Of a DNA stretch of 64,000 nt, positions 9,080 through 17,149 are shown in pieces. The stretch is from Paraburkholderia tuberum STM678. GTDB taxonomy: Bacteria; Pseudomonadota; Gammaproteobacteria; Burkholderiales; Burkholderiaceae. Both the position numbers and the translations under genes were made by a program. The first letter of the stretch is position 1; each line of letters starts with the position of its first letter. The notes beneath the pieces are model-generated. The model searched no databases. It saw only the letters and a program-made list of their open reading frames with translations, and was not told the DNA's origin. The stretch covers positions 62,001 to 126,000 of the forward strand of contig NZ_CADFGP010000011.1 of the NCBI RefSeq assembly GCF_902833905.1, given 5' to 3'.

Positions 9080-9760
9080 TTACTGTGCGGCCTTGAGCGT
9101 GCCTGCATCGACCTGCTCGACCAGGTGATTGACGGCCTCCTGGATCGCCAGATCGAGCACCTTGCCGTTCAGTGTCGAGTCGTAGCCGGCGGTTCCGCCA
9201 AAGCCGATGACTTCACGGTTCGAAAGGCTGAACTCGCCCGCTCCCTGGCTCGACGCCACGACTTCCGATCTCGTCGTGTCGACGACGTTCAGGCTGACCT
9301 TTGCGTAGGCCACCTGACTCTTGCCACGGCCGAGGATGCCAAATAGCTGCCGGTCGCCGACCTCCTTGCGACCGAACTCCGTTACGTCGCCGGTGATGAC
9401 GAAGCGCGCCCCCTTGATCGATTGTGCTTTTTTGAGGAAGCCTGCTTCCTGGCGGATTTCGTCGAGGTTGTCGCGATCGAGCACATTGAAGCGCCCAGTC
9501 TGCTGGAGCGCCGTAATCAGGATGGTTTTGGACTGACCACCCAGACGGTCAACGCCGTCCGAGAAGATGCCGCGCATATAGCTCGACCGGTTGTCGAACT
9601 TGCCGACTGAAATGCCGATGGGTTGGCCCACTGCTGGCTTCTGCGCACTGGCGACGGGGGGCACCGGCAGCGAGCGCGACGACTCGGTTGCACATCCGCC
9701 CAGCGCCACCACAACGGCAACAGCAACGGCTCCAAGCCCATTCGTTTTCGATAACTTCAT
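9080..9760 (-). CDS. CsgG/HfaB-family outer-membrane lipoprotein
   Basis: This 226-residue protein carries a lipobox (LGGC) after a short signal and the CsgG/HfaB core: ISVGKFDNRSSYMRG, TGRFNVLDRDNLDEI, GARFVITGDVTEFG and VAYAKVSLNVVDTTRSEVVAS. CsgG forms the curli secretion pore and HfaB anchors the holdfast. This version is shorter and lies with DUF4810 and DUF799 lipoproteins instead of curli genes. AGAGGA lies seven to eight bases before the ATG at 9760. It is the first gene of the three-gene unit. Confidence 0.85.
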   Translation of the reverse strand: MKLSKTNGLGAVAVAVVVALGGCATESSRSLPVPPVASAQKPAVGQPIGISVGKFDNRSSYMRGIFSDGVDRLGGQSKTILITALQQTGRFNVLDRDNLDEIRQEAGFLKKAQSIKGARFVITGDVTEFGRKEVGDRQLFGILGRGKSQVAYAKVSLNVVDTTRSEVVASSQGAGEFSLSNREVIGFGGTAGYDSTLNGKVLDLAIQEAVNHLVEQVDAGTLKAAQ

Positions 9761-9817
9761 TTTGTTTTCCTCTTTGTTGAAACGCCGAAAACCGGGATAG
9801 CGTCGGCAGGGTGAATA

Positions 9818-10756
9818 TCAAAATTGAGCGGTCAACTGGAAACCGAGCGTCACGCGCGCAGTGGGAAAATCTGACGGCTTGTAGATTGGCGTCCCGGCGA
9901 ACAGGTCATAGGCGAGCGCGCCAGCCTTTGCTGATGCACTACCGCGCACACCGAGCACCACACCCGCCAGCTGTGTACCGGCGAGATAGACCGCGCTCGG
10001 GCCGAACACATGGCCGTAGTCGATACCTGCGTAAAGTGACTGTCCGGTCGATCCAACCGGTAGCTCCAACTCGTTGCGCCAGAAGAAACCACGTTCGGCC
10101 GCGAGCATCGTTTCGCCGTCGAAGCCGCGCACCGTGTAGCGGCTGCCGATGGTCAGGTCATCGATATAGTTCAGCGTGTTGTTCGTGAACTGCCCATGCA
10201 CGCTCGTCACGTAGCGCAATGGCTGGCTTGCCACGACGACTTCGGCCCTGTTGCCCGCCACTTCGAGATAGCCGCGCAACTGGCTGGGCGAATTGCTGTT
10301 GACCTGGTTGAGAATGATCCGCGCGGACTGGCCTGGCGAAAGATTCGGGTTACCACTCACCTGTCCTGCGAGTTGCGTGTTCGTGATAACGGGCGAGTTG
10401 TTCAGGATCGCGCCGTTTTTCTGCACATCGAACTGCGAATACGTATTAACCGAAACACCCGCATTCGACGCCTTGTTGATATCGACCTGCGGCAGGCCAT
10501 TGCGCGTCTGGATGACATTCGGCGCGTGCGCACCCGAGGGCACGATCTGCGCATCCGCGAGAACAGGTGCGAGTCCGCACAGCACCAGCGCGGCGAAAGC
10601 TGCGTGACGCATGGCGAACAGTGTGATCGGGCGCCGTGAGGCCGATGAATGGGTCTCGCCCTGACTTGCGTTGCCGTGGGCAATGGCGGTTTCCGCAACA
10701 GCGACGAGCATACTCCGGCACCGGCTGAAAACCAGCCTGAACATGTTCTTATTCAT
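9818..10756 (-). pseudogene. TpsA-TpsB in-frame deletion fusion (two-partner secretion remnant)
   Basis: The 312-residue frame joins two different proteins. Residues 1-70 are an extended signal peptide region typical of large two-partner-secreted exoproteins (MNKNMFRLVFSRCR start, cleavage after ADA). Residues 71-176 are the start of a TPS secretion domain (QIVPSGAHAPNVIQTRNG, LNNSPVITNTQLAG, QLRGYLEVAGNRAEVVVA). From about residue 177 (near base 10228) the sequence becomes the C-terminal barrel of a TpsB/FhaC transporter (YIDDLTIGSRYTVRGFDGE, FFWRNELELPVG, end LTAQF). The simplest explanation is one deletion that removed most of tpsA and the front of tpsB while keeping the frame. It is unlikely to secrete anything. 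Confidence 0.75.
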
Positions 10757-11158
10757 TCTGCGTAGCGTATTTCTTTAACCTGCCGAAAAATACCTCATAC
10801 CACCGCTCGGGTAAGTTAAAAATTGTCAATGCAGTGCGAAGCAACAACAGAAATAAAAAACAGGAATTGTCTGATGGGCGCAAAGCGCCAATATGCGCAG
10901 ACGAGATATGCAAACGACTAAACGTCTGCTTCTCGCCGTGTAATTGAAAAAGGCGCTATCAAGCCACCTTCATTGGAATGCCGACAGAACCGGTTAGTGG
11001 TTTGCCGTGGTAAAGCCAGGAGTCACAGGTCTGCCGTTTTTTTGACGTTTATTGTCAATGTTTGTCAAAACGTACCTATCCTAAATTAAAACTGTTGACT
11101 GTGATTCCTTTAGATGGTTAATTCGTCGGGTGTTTTCTGGAAAATCAGAAGAGGTCAA
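10757..11158. other. AT-rich divergent intergenic region
   Basis: About 400 bp lie between the leftward TPS fusion and the rightward gene at 11159. The sequence is clearly AT-richer than the flanks and holds repeated TTGAC/GTCAA half-sites, for example TTGACGTTTATTGTCAA at about 11041-11057. It probably contains promoters for both directions. No gene or RNA was recognised. Confidence 0.45.
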
Positions 11159-11698
11159 ATGGAACAACAGAAACAGGACGGCACTGGGGACGAGGAAGAA
11201 TGCCTGCTTTGCCGTATCACCTATTCGATCTACTCAAACTTTCCGCCAATGCCATCCGCAATGGCGCTGAACATCGAAACCGGCAAATGGTTTCCGTTCG
11301 ATAGGCTGAAGTCGTATTCAAACGGTTACGAGATGGCCGTAGCCCTGGGCACCGCATGGGCGTGCGATTGTCGCGGGCGCTCACGACAAGCGGACGACGC
11401 GAGCATGGCAAGCTCGCTCTATGGCAGCAGCCCGCGCGTGCCGGAGAATCTCGGCAATGCTCAGTCGTTCGTCTATCAGCCCGACATGCCGGACGGCGAC
11501 GCTGTGCAGCTCGCCGGCGCCGATGGTCGGCCCGGTAACAATCAGGCGCAGAACAAGCAATTTAAGGCGGTGGTCAAAGCACTTGGACTAAGCAAGAATC
11601 AAGCACGCCGCCTTCACTACGATATTCAGATGGACGATCTTGAGTATCACGGCATGATGGAGCGCGCCCTGGACCTGTTTGGAGACAAATTGGAATGA
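11159..11698 (+). CDS. Hypothetical protein with a polymorphic-toxin-like C-terminus
   Basis: This 179-residue protein is not a family I can name. Its N-terminal part has a CLLC pair and a CDC, which might bind metal. Its C-terminal ~50 residues (NNQAQNKQFKAVVKALGLS followed by NQARRLHYDIQMDDLEYH) resemble the C-terminal tips of contact-dependent or polymorphic toxins, with the recurring pattern KQ...A..LGL...QA..LH..I....L.YH. Its stop overlaps the next gene by four bases (ATGA), as in toxin-immunity pairs. An upstream ATG at 11114 is an alternative start; GAGGT lies just before 11159. The toxin idea is inference. Confidence 0.5.
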   Translation: MEQQKQDGTGDEEECLLCRITYSIYSNFPPMPSAMALNIETGKWFPFDRLKSYSNGYEMAVALGTAWACDCRGRSRQADDASMASSLYGSSPRVPENLGNAQSFVYQPDMPDGDAVQLAGADGRPGNNQAQNKQFKAVVKALGLSKNQARRLHYDIQMDDLEYHGMMERALDLFGDKLE

Positions 11699-12180
11699 TC
11701 GATACGAAAGAGCAGGTAGGACTTCACCTTTCCGCCTTGATCGGGCTTAACGTTAGCGGAGTGGCGCACGCGGCCGACATGCTTACGTTACAGTTCGGTC
11801 CGCTTCGGGAGGTAAAGACCGGCAGAGGAACCATCAAGTATCTGGGCGATTGGGCGCTCCATATTCAGTGCGACTGGCGCATCGAGCAGGGACACGTGAT
11901 CGTTGCGTCTTATTCGGACTTCGCAGCGTCTGAAGAGAGAACGAGAGTGACAACGGAACGAATCCGTGATCTCCTTGTGACACATGGCCCAACGGCTGTT
12001 TTGAATATCGAGGCGGGCGAGAACGGTGATGCCGTCATTTTGCTGGCGAGAGATATGCGACTAGTCATTCTTGCGGATGCGATACCTGATGATGAGGACT
12101 GGCGCCTATTCCCCTCGAATCCCGACGCGAAGCATTTCGTGATCGAGGGTGGCAAGGTCGATCCCTGGTCCTTGTCGTAA
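11695..12180 (+). CDS. Hypothetical protein, candidate immunity partner
   Basis: This 161-residue soluble protein has no signal peptide. It is acidic overall, with a beta-rich pattern (MLTLQFGPLREV, YLGDWALHIQCDWRIEQG, DAVILLARDMRLVILAD) and ends IEGGKVDPWSLS. I do not recognise a characterised family. The ATGA overlap with the preceding toxin-like gene shows translational coupling. Small acidic proteins in this position are often immunity proteins, but nothing in the sequence proves this. Confidence 0.55.
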   Translation: MIDTKEQVGLHLSALIGLNVSGVAHAADMLTLQFGPLREVKTGRGTIKYLGDWALHIQCDWRIEQGHVIVASYSDFAASEERTRVTTERIRDLLVTHGPTAVLNIEAGENGDAVILLARDMRLVILADAIPDDEDWRLFPSNPDAKHFVIEGGKVDPWSLS

Positions 12181-12238
12181 GGAGAGACTGGACATTGAGC
12201 GTCCCCTCATTACCGGTATTCCTGGTAATCGTCAGGTG

Positions 12239-12697
12239 ATGCTCGACATGGCAGAGGTATCGACATTGAATAAATTTTGGAGGTGCTTCTTGCTAGTCAT
12301 GGCGCTTTGCAGCTTTCGGCCGATATTTGCCGATGAGGTGATCAACGATTCGAATTGCATGCAGTACCTGGGCGGTGGCGGATTTGGAGATTTTGATTGC
12401 TATGAGCATCATGCAAGATCCCTTGAAGTCGACAACAAGAAACTGGCGAATTCAATTAAATCCGCACGAGGCATCAAAGGCGCGAGCAAGGCTGAGCTCG
12501 ATCGGTACATGCGCGCACAAGATGAATCGGCAAAGGCTTGCGATCTAGCCCCTAAACTAGCTTATGATTGGAATATTGAAGAACCGCCAAAAACACACGT
12601 GGATATGTACGATGTCACGGGAGCGCGTTGCCATTATTCAATTCGCAAGCAGCAAAACGAAATCCTGCGCGACCTCTATTCGATAAAAACGGGTTGA
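12239..12697 (+). CDS. Small secreted protein, LprI/DUF1311-like layout
   Basis: The protein has a signal peptide (FLLVMALCSFRPIFA, cleaved before DEVIND) and a mature part of about 120 residues with four Cys and long charged helices (DNKKLANSIKSARGIKG, RYMRAQDESAKACDLA, YSIRKQQNEILRDLY). The layout resembles LprI/DUF1311 lysozyme-inhibitor-like proteins, but the match is weak. The start is uncertain: ATGs at 12239 and 12248 are possible, and a TTG at 12266 has GAGG eight bases upstream and gives the most normal signal peptide. It follows the toxin-like pair by about 60-85 bp. Confidence 0.55.
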   Translation: MLDMAEVSTLNKFWRCFLLVMALCSFRPIFADEVINDSNCMQYLGGGGFGDFDCYEHHARSLEVDNKKLANSIKSARGIKGASKAELDRYMRAQDESAKACDLAPKLAYDWNIEEPPKTHVDMYDVTGARCHYSIRKQQNEILRDLYSIKTG

Positions 12698-12767
12698 ACG
12701 ACCCGTTTCGGCAGGGCCATTTAAAGGCGGGTCACGCAGGCAAGCGGCACCACCACGACTGAGCATC

Positions 12768-12905
12768 GGCCACGTCGCTTATCAACTCGATCCCGCGAGC
12801 ACGAAGTCGTTAGGCATCGAACGCCGGGCTTACGGGTGCCGCGACGAGGCGTACATATTCCTCAAAATCCGCGCCGCGTTCCCCGGCATTGCGCTCGTGA
12901 CGAAG
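12768..12905 (+). mobile_element. Scrap of an insertion-sequence transposase (ISL3-like C-terminus)
   Basis: Translated from 12768, the frame reads KSLGIERRAYGCRDEAY then FLKIRAAFPGIA. This closely resembles the C-terminal end of ISL3-type transposases (pattern R.AYG.RD..Y..LKI.AAFPG). No start codon, no upstream transposase domain and no terminal inverted repeats were found, so this is a decayed fragment. It lies at the right boundary of the accessory island and suggests past transposition there. Confidence 0.45.
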
Positions 12906-12957
12906 CCTCAGGCGGCGGAAGGAGCGAAGCCATGCGATCCGCCCCCGCCAAGCACCA

Positions 12958-15339
12958 CTACTTCCACGCATACCTCATCCCCACCCAGAACCCCCTCGGC
13001 GCACCCGGCCCGACGAACTGCTCGTTGACCGGCGCCGTGCCGTTGAACGTATTGCCCGGTCCGGTAAAGAAGTTCTCCCCGAGCGCGCCGAAGCTCGCAT
13101 AGCGCTTGTCGAGCAGGTTCGACACCGACGCGAACACCTGCAACTGTTTCGTCACCTGGTAGCTGGTGTCCATATCGATCAACAGATAGCCGGAGATCTT
13201 GCCGTTCACGTCCTGGTTGTTCTCGTCGCCCTGCGCGTAGATGCTGCCGCGCCACGTCAGATTCGTGCCGATTCGCCATTTCGCGGTGGCCGCGTAATCG
13301 AGCCGCAGCTTGACGGTCGTCGCCGGAATGCTCGGGATGTGATCGCCGGGATGCACGGTGATGTTGCCGTTCGCGTCGGCGCTCGAGTTGCTGGGGCTGC
13401 TTTCGACCCATGTCGACTGGTAGGTCGCATTGACGTAGCTATAGCTGCCGGTCACCGTGAACGGACCGTACTTCGTCTGCCCAGCCAGTTCGACGCCTTG
13501 CCGGCGCGTGCGCCCGACGTTCTGGAAAAACCCCTGCGAACTGCCCGCGCCGGTGCTGCTGATGAACTCGATGTCGTTGTCGAGCGTCGTGCTGTAGGCA
13601 GCCGCGCTCCATGTCGTGTTGCCGCCGATCCTGCCGCGCGCGCCGACTTCATAGGTCTTCGAAATGACCGGCTGCAACGACGGATCGGCGATGAAGTCGT
13701 TCGGCAGCGAACACGGCGCGTTCGGATCGGCGCAGGCCAGCTCGATCGCGGTCGGCGAGCGCATGCCCTCGTTGTAGGTCGCGTAGGCGGTGAGCGCCGG
13801 CGTCGGATTCCAGTTGATGCCGACCGCCGGATTGAAGCGCGAGAACGTATGGTGGCCGTCGAGCTGCGGCTGCGTGCCGGATTCGTCGCCGATCGTCGCA
13901 TCGGCCCAGTTGTAGCGGCCCGACAGCGTCAGCGACCACTGCGGCGTCAGCGACAGCGTGTCGGTCAGGTAGATGCCGTAGTTCGTGTTGTGCGTGTTCG
14001 CGTTGGTCTGCTGTGCGAAATTCCCGATGCCGACTGTCGCGCGCGAATCGGTAAACGCCGCGTCCTGCGACGACTGCGTGAAGCGCGAGTCGGCGGCATC
14101 GACGGCCATGCCCGCGATGAACTGGTTCTGCATGCCGCCGAGCTTGCCGAGCAGCGTCAGTTGCAGGCTCGCGCCGTAGCTGTCGGTCGTCACGGTGGAC
14201 TGTACGTTGGTCGCCTGCAACGTGTCGACGGTGCCGTCGGGATTGATCGTGCCGTAGTCGTTGTTGACGTTGCTGCTGGTGTTGGCATTGCGAAAGTGCC
14301 GGTAGTACGCGTTGCCGCTCAGCTCGACGTTGTCATTGAAGTAATGATCGCCCGACAGCGTCAGGTAGCCGGCGCTGTTCTGATTCTGATCGGGATACGT
14401 GTACGGTTGCCTGGGGTTACCGAGGAACGAGCGCGGAATGGTTTGCGCGCCGTGCAGATCGTTGTCCGCGCCGCCGGCCGATAACGACAGCGTCGTGTCG
14501 GCGTCGGTATAGCGCAGCTTGCCGAACGCCTGGCGGATGCGGCTCTCGTTCTGCTCGGCCCAGCCGTTGTCGTTCGCGGCGTTGGCGGTGAAGTAGTAGT
14601 CGAGGTTCTGGCCGATCGTGCCGCCCTGTTCGATCTGCGCGGCCTTGCGTCCCCACGAGCCGCCCTGTATTTCGGCCTCGCCGACCGGGTTGTCCTTGCC
14701 GTTTTTCGTCGTGATCGACAGCGCGCCGCCGAGCGTATTGAAGCCGAAAGTCGGATTGGAGCCGGGGATCAGCTGCATCGTGTCGATCGCCTGTTGCGGC
14801 AGCAGGTCCCAGTTCACGACGTCGCCGAACGGTTCGTTCACGCGCACGCCGTCGACGAATACCGACAAACCTTGCGGCGTGCCCAGCAGCGGTGACGCGG
14901 TGAAGCCGCGATAGAACAGGTTCATCTGATACGGGTTGCCCTGCGCGTCGGAGATCGTGACGCTAGGCAGATTCGCCGCGAGGTAGTCGCTGAGTGTCTG
15001 GCGGCCCTGCCGTTGGATGTCGGCCGCGTTGACCGTCTGCACGTTGGCCGGCACCAGCGTGAGCGGTGTGCCGATGCCGAGTAGCGGCGTGGTGCCTACG
15101 ACGACGATCGGCGCGAGGGTCGTGGTGGGTGTCGTGTTGCTGTTGGCGTTGCCGTCGGCTGCGCCGGAAGAGGCAGCGGAAGACGCCGAGGCCGGCGCCG
15201 ACGCCGACGCCGCGACTGGCGGCTCCGCCTGCGCCCATACGCTCGTGGACAGACCGGCGAGCGCGCCGCCGACGCAGAAGGTGATGCCGGCACGCCGCTG
15301 AAGCCGGCGTTTGCGGCGTGCTTGTGATCGCATGCTCAT
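12958..15339 (-). CDS. TonB-dependent outer-membrane receptor
   Basis: This 793-residue receptor has a signal peptide ending VWAQ, an Ala/Ser-rich linker, a TonB-box-like APIVVVG, a plug domain (LSDYLAANLPSV, VFVDGVRVNEPFGDVVNWD, NTLGGALSITTKNGKD) and a 22-strand-type barrel ending GMRYAWK. The ATG at 15339 has AGGAGA eight bases upstream; the longer frame to 15513 lacks this and would bury the signal peptide. It is divergent from a histidine kinase gene by 179 bp. The substrate is unknown. In a XoxF-type methylotroph a lanthanide-chelator receptor is a reasonable hypothesis. Confidence 0.9.
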   Translation of the reverse strand: MSMRSQARRKRRLQRRAGITFCVGGALAGLSTSVWAQAEPPVAASASAPASASSAASSGAADGNANSNTTPTTTLAPIVVVGTTPLLGIGTPLTLVPANVQTVNAADIQRQGRQTLSDYLAANLPSVTISDAQGNPYQMNLFYRGFTASPLLGTPQGLSVFVDGVRVNEPFGDVVNWDLLPQQAIDTMQLIPGSNPTFGFNTLGGALSITTKNGKDNPVGEAEIQGGSWGRKAAQIEQGGTIGQNLDYYFTANAANDNGWAEQNESRIRQAFGKLRYTDADTTLSLSAGGADNDLHGAQTIPRSFLGNPRQPYTYPDQNQNSAGYLTLSGDHYFNDNVELSGNAYYRHFRNANTSSNVNNDYGTINPDGTVDTLQATNVQSTVTTDSYGASLQLTLLGKLGGMQNQFIAGMAVDAADSRFTQSSQDAAFTDSRATVGIGNFAQQTNANTHNTNYGIYLTDTLSLTPQWSLTLSGRYNWADATIGDESGTQPQLDGHHTFSRFNPAVGINWNPTPALTAYATYNEGMRSPTAIELACADPNAPCSLPNDFIADPSLQPVISKTYEVGARGRIGGNTTWSAAAYSTTLDNDIEFISSTGAGSSQGFFQNVGRTRRQGVELAGQTKYGPFTVTGSYSYVNATYQSTWVESSPSNSSADANGNITVHPGDHIPSIPATTVKLRLDYAATAKWRIGTNLTWRGSIYAQGDENNQDVNGKISGYLLIDMDTSYQVTKQLQVFASVSNLLDKRYASFGALGENFFTGPGNTFNGTAPVNEQFVGPGAPRGFWVGMRYAWK

Positions 15340-15518
15340 CGTTATTGTCTCCTGCCGGCTTGATTTGTACGCGTGTCGCGCGTTGTTTGACCTTGGTGTA
15401 AAGCTTCGCATACGCGTCTGTAAGACGCGCGGGAGCTTTTCCCGATCTGCCGGGGAAGCGTTCCCAAACTCGCGCAAAACCCGCTGCGCGTGCCGGCGCT
15501 GAGTAGAATGCAAGCGTC

Positions 15519-16517
15519 ATGTCAAGCGAACCGATCCATTCCTCTTCCGCTGACCGAGCGCCGCCATCGTCGCCGATATGGCGCGACCTCGGCTGGGTCG
15601 TCGCCGTGACCGTGCTCGCGGCGGTGCTCGGCGCCGCCTTCGATCTCAGCGAGAAGGTCTACCGGTTCACGCGTGGCATGGAGCGCTTCCAGCTCGACGA
15701 GTTGCCGGGCGCGCTGTTCGTGCTGTCGATCGCGCTCGCGTGGTTCGCGTGGCGCCGCTATCGCGATGCGCGCCGCGAACTGCGCCGTCGCCGCATGCTC
15801 GAGGAACAGGCCGAACGACTGCTCGCCGACAACCGGCGCCTTGCCAGTCAGGCGCTGCAGGCGCAGGAACTGGAGCGCCGCCATCTGGCGCGCGAGCTGC
15901 ACGACGAGCTGGGTCAATACCTGAACGCGATCTCGCTCGACGCGGCGCGCATCCGCGATCTATCGGGCGAGCGCGAGCCGGAAATTCATCGCATCGCGCT
16001 CGGGCTGATGCAGAGCGCGACGCATGTGTACCGCGAGATCGGCGGCATGATCCGCCGCCTGCGGCCGATCGGTCTCGACGAATTCGGCTTGCCGAGCGCG
16101 CTCGAACATTGCGTCGACGGCTGGCGCGAGCGCTTGCCCGAAGCATCGTTCTCGATGACGATCGAAGGGGATTTCAGCGGCCTCAGCGATGCGTTGACGA
16201 TCACGCTGTACCGGCTCGTGCAGGAAGGACTGACGAACGTGTCGAAGTTCGCGCGCCGCGCGCGCGTCGAACTGTTCATGGTGCGCGCGCCGCGCGAACA
16301 CAACGGCACGCAGATCGACGAGATCGTCGTCACGATGGCCGACGACGGCCCCGGCACCGATCTGACGAAGCCGCGCAGCGGGCTCGGGCTGATCGGCATG
16401 CGCGAACGCGTCGAGGCGCTCGGCGGCGAATTTCACGTGGCGAGCGAGCCGCAGCGCGGTTTTCTGTTCTGCGCGCGCGTGCCCGCTCAGGCGGGGCTGG
16501 CCGAGCCCGTGAACTGA
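15519..16517 (+). CDS. Membrane-bound sensor histidine kinase (NarL/LuxR-type partner)
   Basis: This 332-residue kinase has two N-terminal membrane helices (WVVAVTVLAAVLGAAF and GALFVLSIALAWFAW) with a very short periplasmic loop. A HisKA_3 dimerisation segment carries the phospho-acceptor His (LARELHDELGQYLNAISLD), followed by an HATPase domain (EGLTNVSKFA, ADDGPG, GLGLIGMRERVEALGGE). The response regulator is encoded on the opposite strand, tail to tail, with 31 bp of coding overlap. It is divergent from the TonB receptor, so that receptor could be a target. The short sensor domain suggests sensing within the membrane or through another protein. Confidence 0.88.
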   Translation: MSSEPIHSSSADRAPPSSPIWRDLGWVVAVTVLAAVLGAAFDLSEKVYRFTRGMERFQLDELPGALFVLSIALAWFAWRRYRDARRELRRRRMLEEQAERLLADNRRLASQALQAQELERRHLARELHDELGQYLNAISLDAARIRDLSGEREPEIHRIALGLMQSATHVYREIGGMIRRLRPIGLDEFGLPSALEHCVDGWRERLPEASFSMTIEGDFSGLSDALTITLYRLVQEGLTNVSKFARRARVELFMVRAPREHNGTQIDEIVVTMADDGPGTDLTKPRSGLGLIGMRERVEALGGEFHVASEPQRGFLFCARVPAQAGLAEPVN

Positions 16518-17149
16518 AGCCCGAGGCGGCTTGCCATCTGCGCAAGCTGTACGCCGTTGTCGGCGCCGAACTTCTGCCGGATCACCGATTGGTGGTTGGC
16601 CACCGTTTTCTGACTCAAGCCCAGCTTTTCGGCGATGCTCGGCAGCGTATAGCCCTGCACGAGCAGCCGCAGCACCTCGAACTCGCGCGCCGACAACTGA
16701 CGCCCCGGCGGCCCTTCGTTGAACGCGGTGCGCAGCGCGAGCGCCTGCGAGATGTCCGGGCTCAGGTAGCGGGCACGCCGCGCAATCGAGCGCACCGCTT
16801 CGACCAGCACGTCGGGCGCGCTTGCCTTGGTCACGTAGCCGAGCGCGCCCGCGTCGAGCGCGCGCCGCACGAAGATCGATTCCTCGTGCACGCTGAAGAT
16901 CAGCACGCGCGCGTCCGGTTCGCGCGCGAGCATGCGCCGCATCGCTTCGATGCCGCTTGCGCCCGGCAGCGCCACATCCATCACGACCACGTCGGGCCGC
17001 AGCGCGCAAAAACGCTGGTAGGCCTGCGCGGCGTCGCCCGCTTCGCCGCACACCTCGACGTCGGCATTCACTTCGAGCAGACGCCGGTAGCCTTCGCGCA
17101 CGACCGCATGGTCGTCGACGAGCAGAACGGAGATGGTGTCGGCACTCAT
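16487..17149 (-). CDS. LuxR/NarL-family response regulator
   Basis: This 220-residue protein has a receiver domain (VLLVDDHAVVREGY, phospho-acceptor Asp in VVVMDVALPG, Lys in GYVTKAS) and a LuxR-type HTH (LSAREFEVLRLLVQG, IAEKLGLSQKTVANHQSVIRQK). Its ATG at 17149 overlaps the pqqE stop by four bases, so it is the last gene of the fhc-pqq unit. The kinase partner is convergent next door. Similar two-component pairs regulate PQQ-alcohol dehydrogenase or methanol dehydrogenase systems in other bacteria; the target here is unproven. Confidence 0.9.
   Translation of the reverse strand: MSADTISVLLVDDHAVVREGYRRLLEVNADVEVCGEAGDAAQAYQRFCALRPDVVVMDVALPGASGIEAMRRMLAREPDARVLIFSVHEESIFVRRALDAGALGYVTKASAPDVLVEAVRSIARRARYLSPDISQALALRTAFNEGPPGRQLSAREFEVLRLLVQGYTLPSIAEKLGLSQKTVANHQSVIRQKFGADNGVQLAQMASRLGLQFTGSASPA

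Noticed and set aside
13339..14484. 381-codon open frame opposite the TonB receptor
   Set aside because: Arg/Val-rich shadow frame of a GC-rich gene; the receptor on the minus strand has full plug and barrel signatures.
12958..15513. Longer form of the TonB receptor starting at 15513
   Set aside because: It adds 58 residues before the signal peptide and lacks a ribosome site; ATG 15339 has AGGAGA eight bases upstream.
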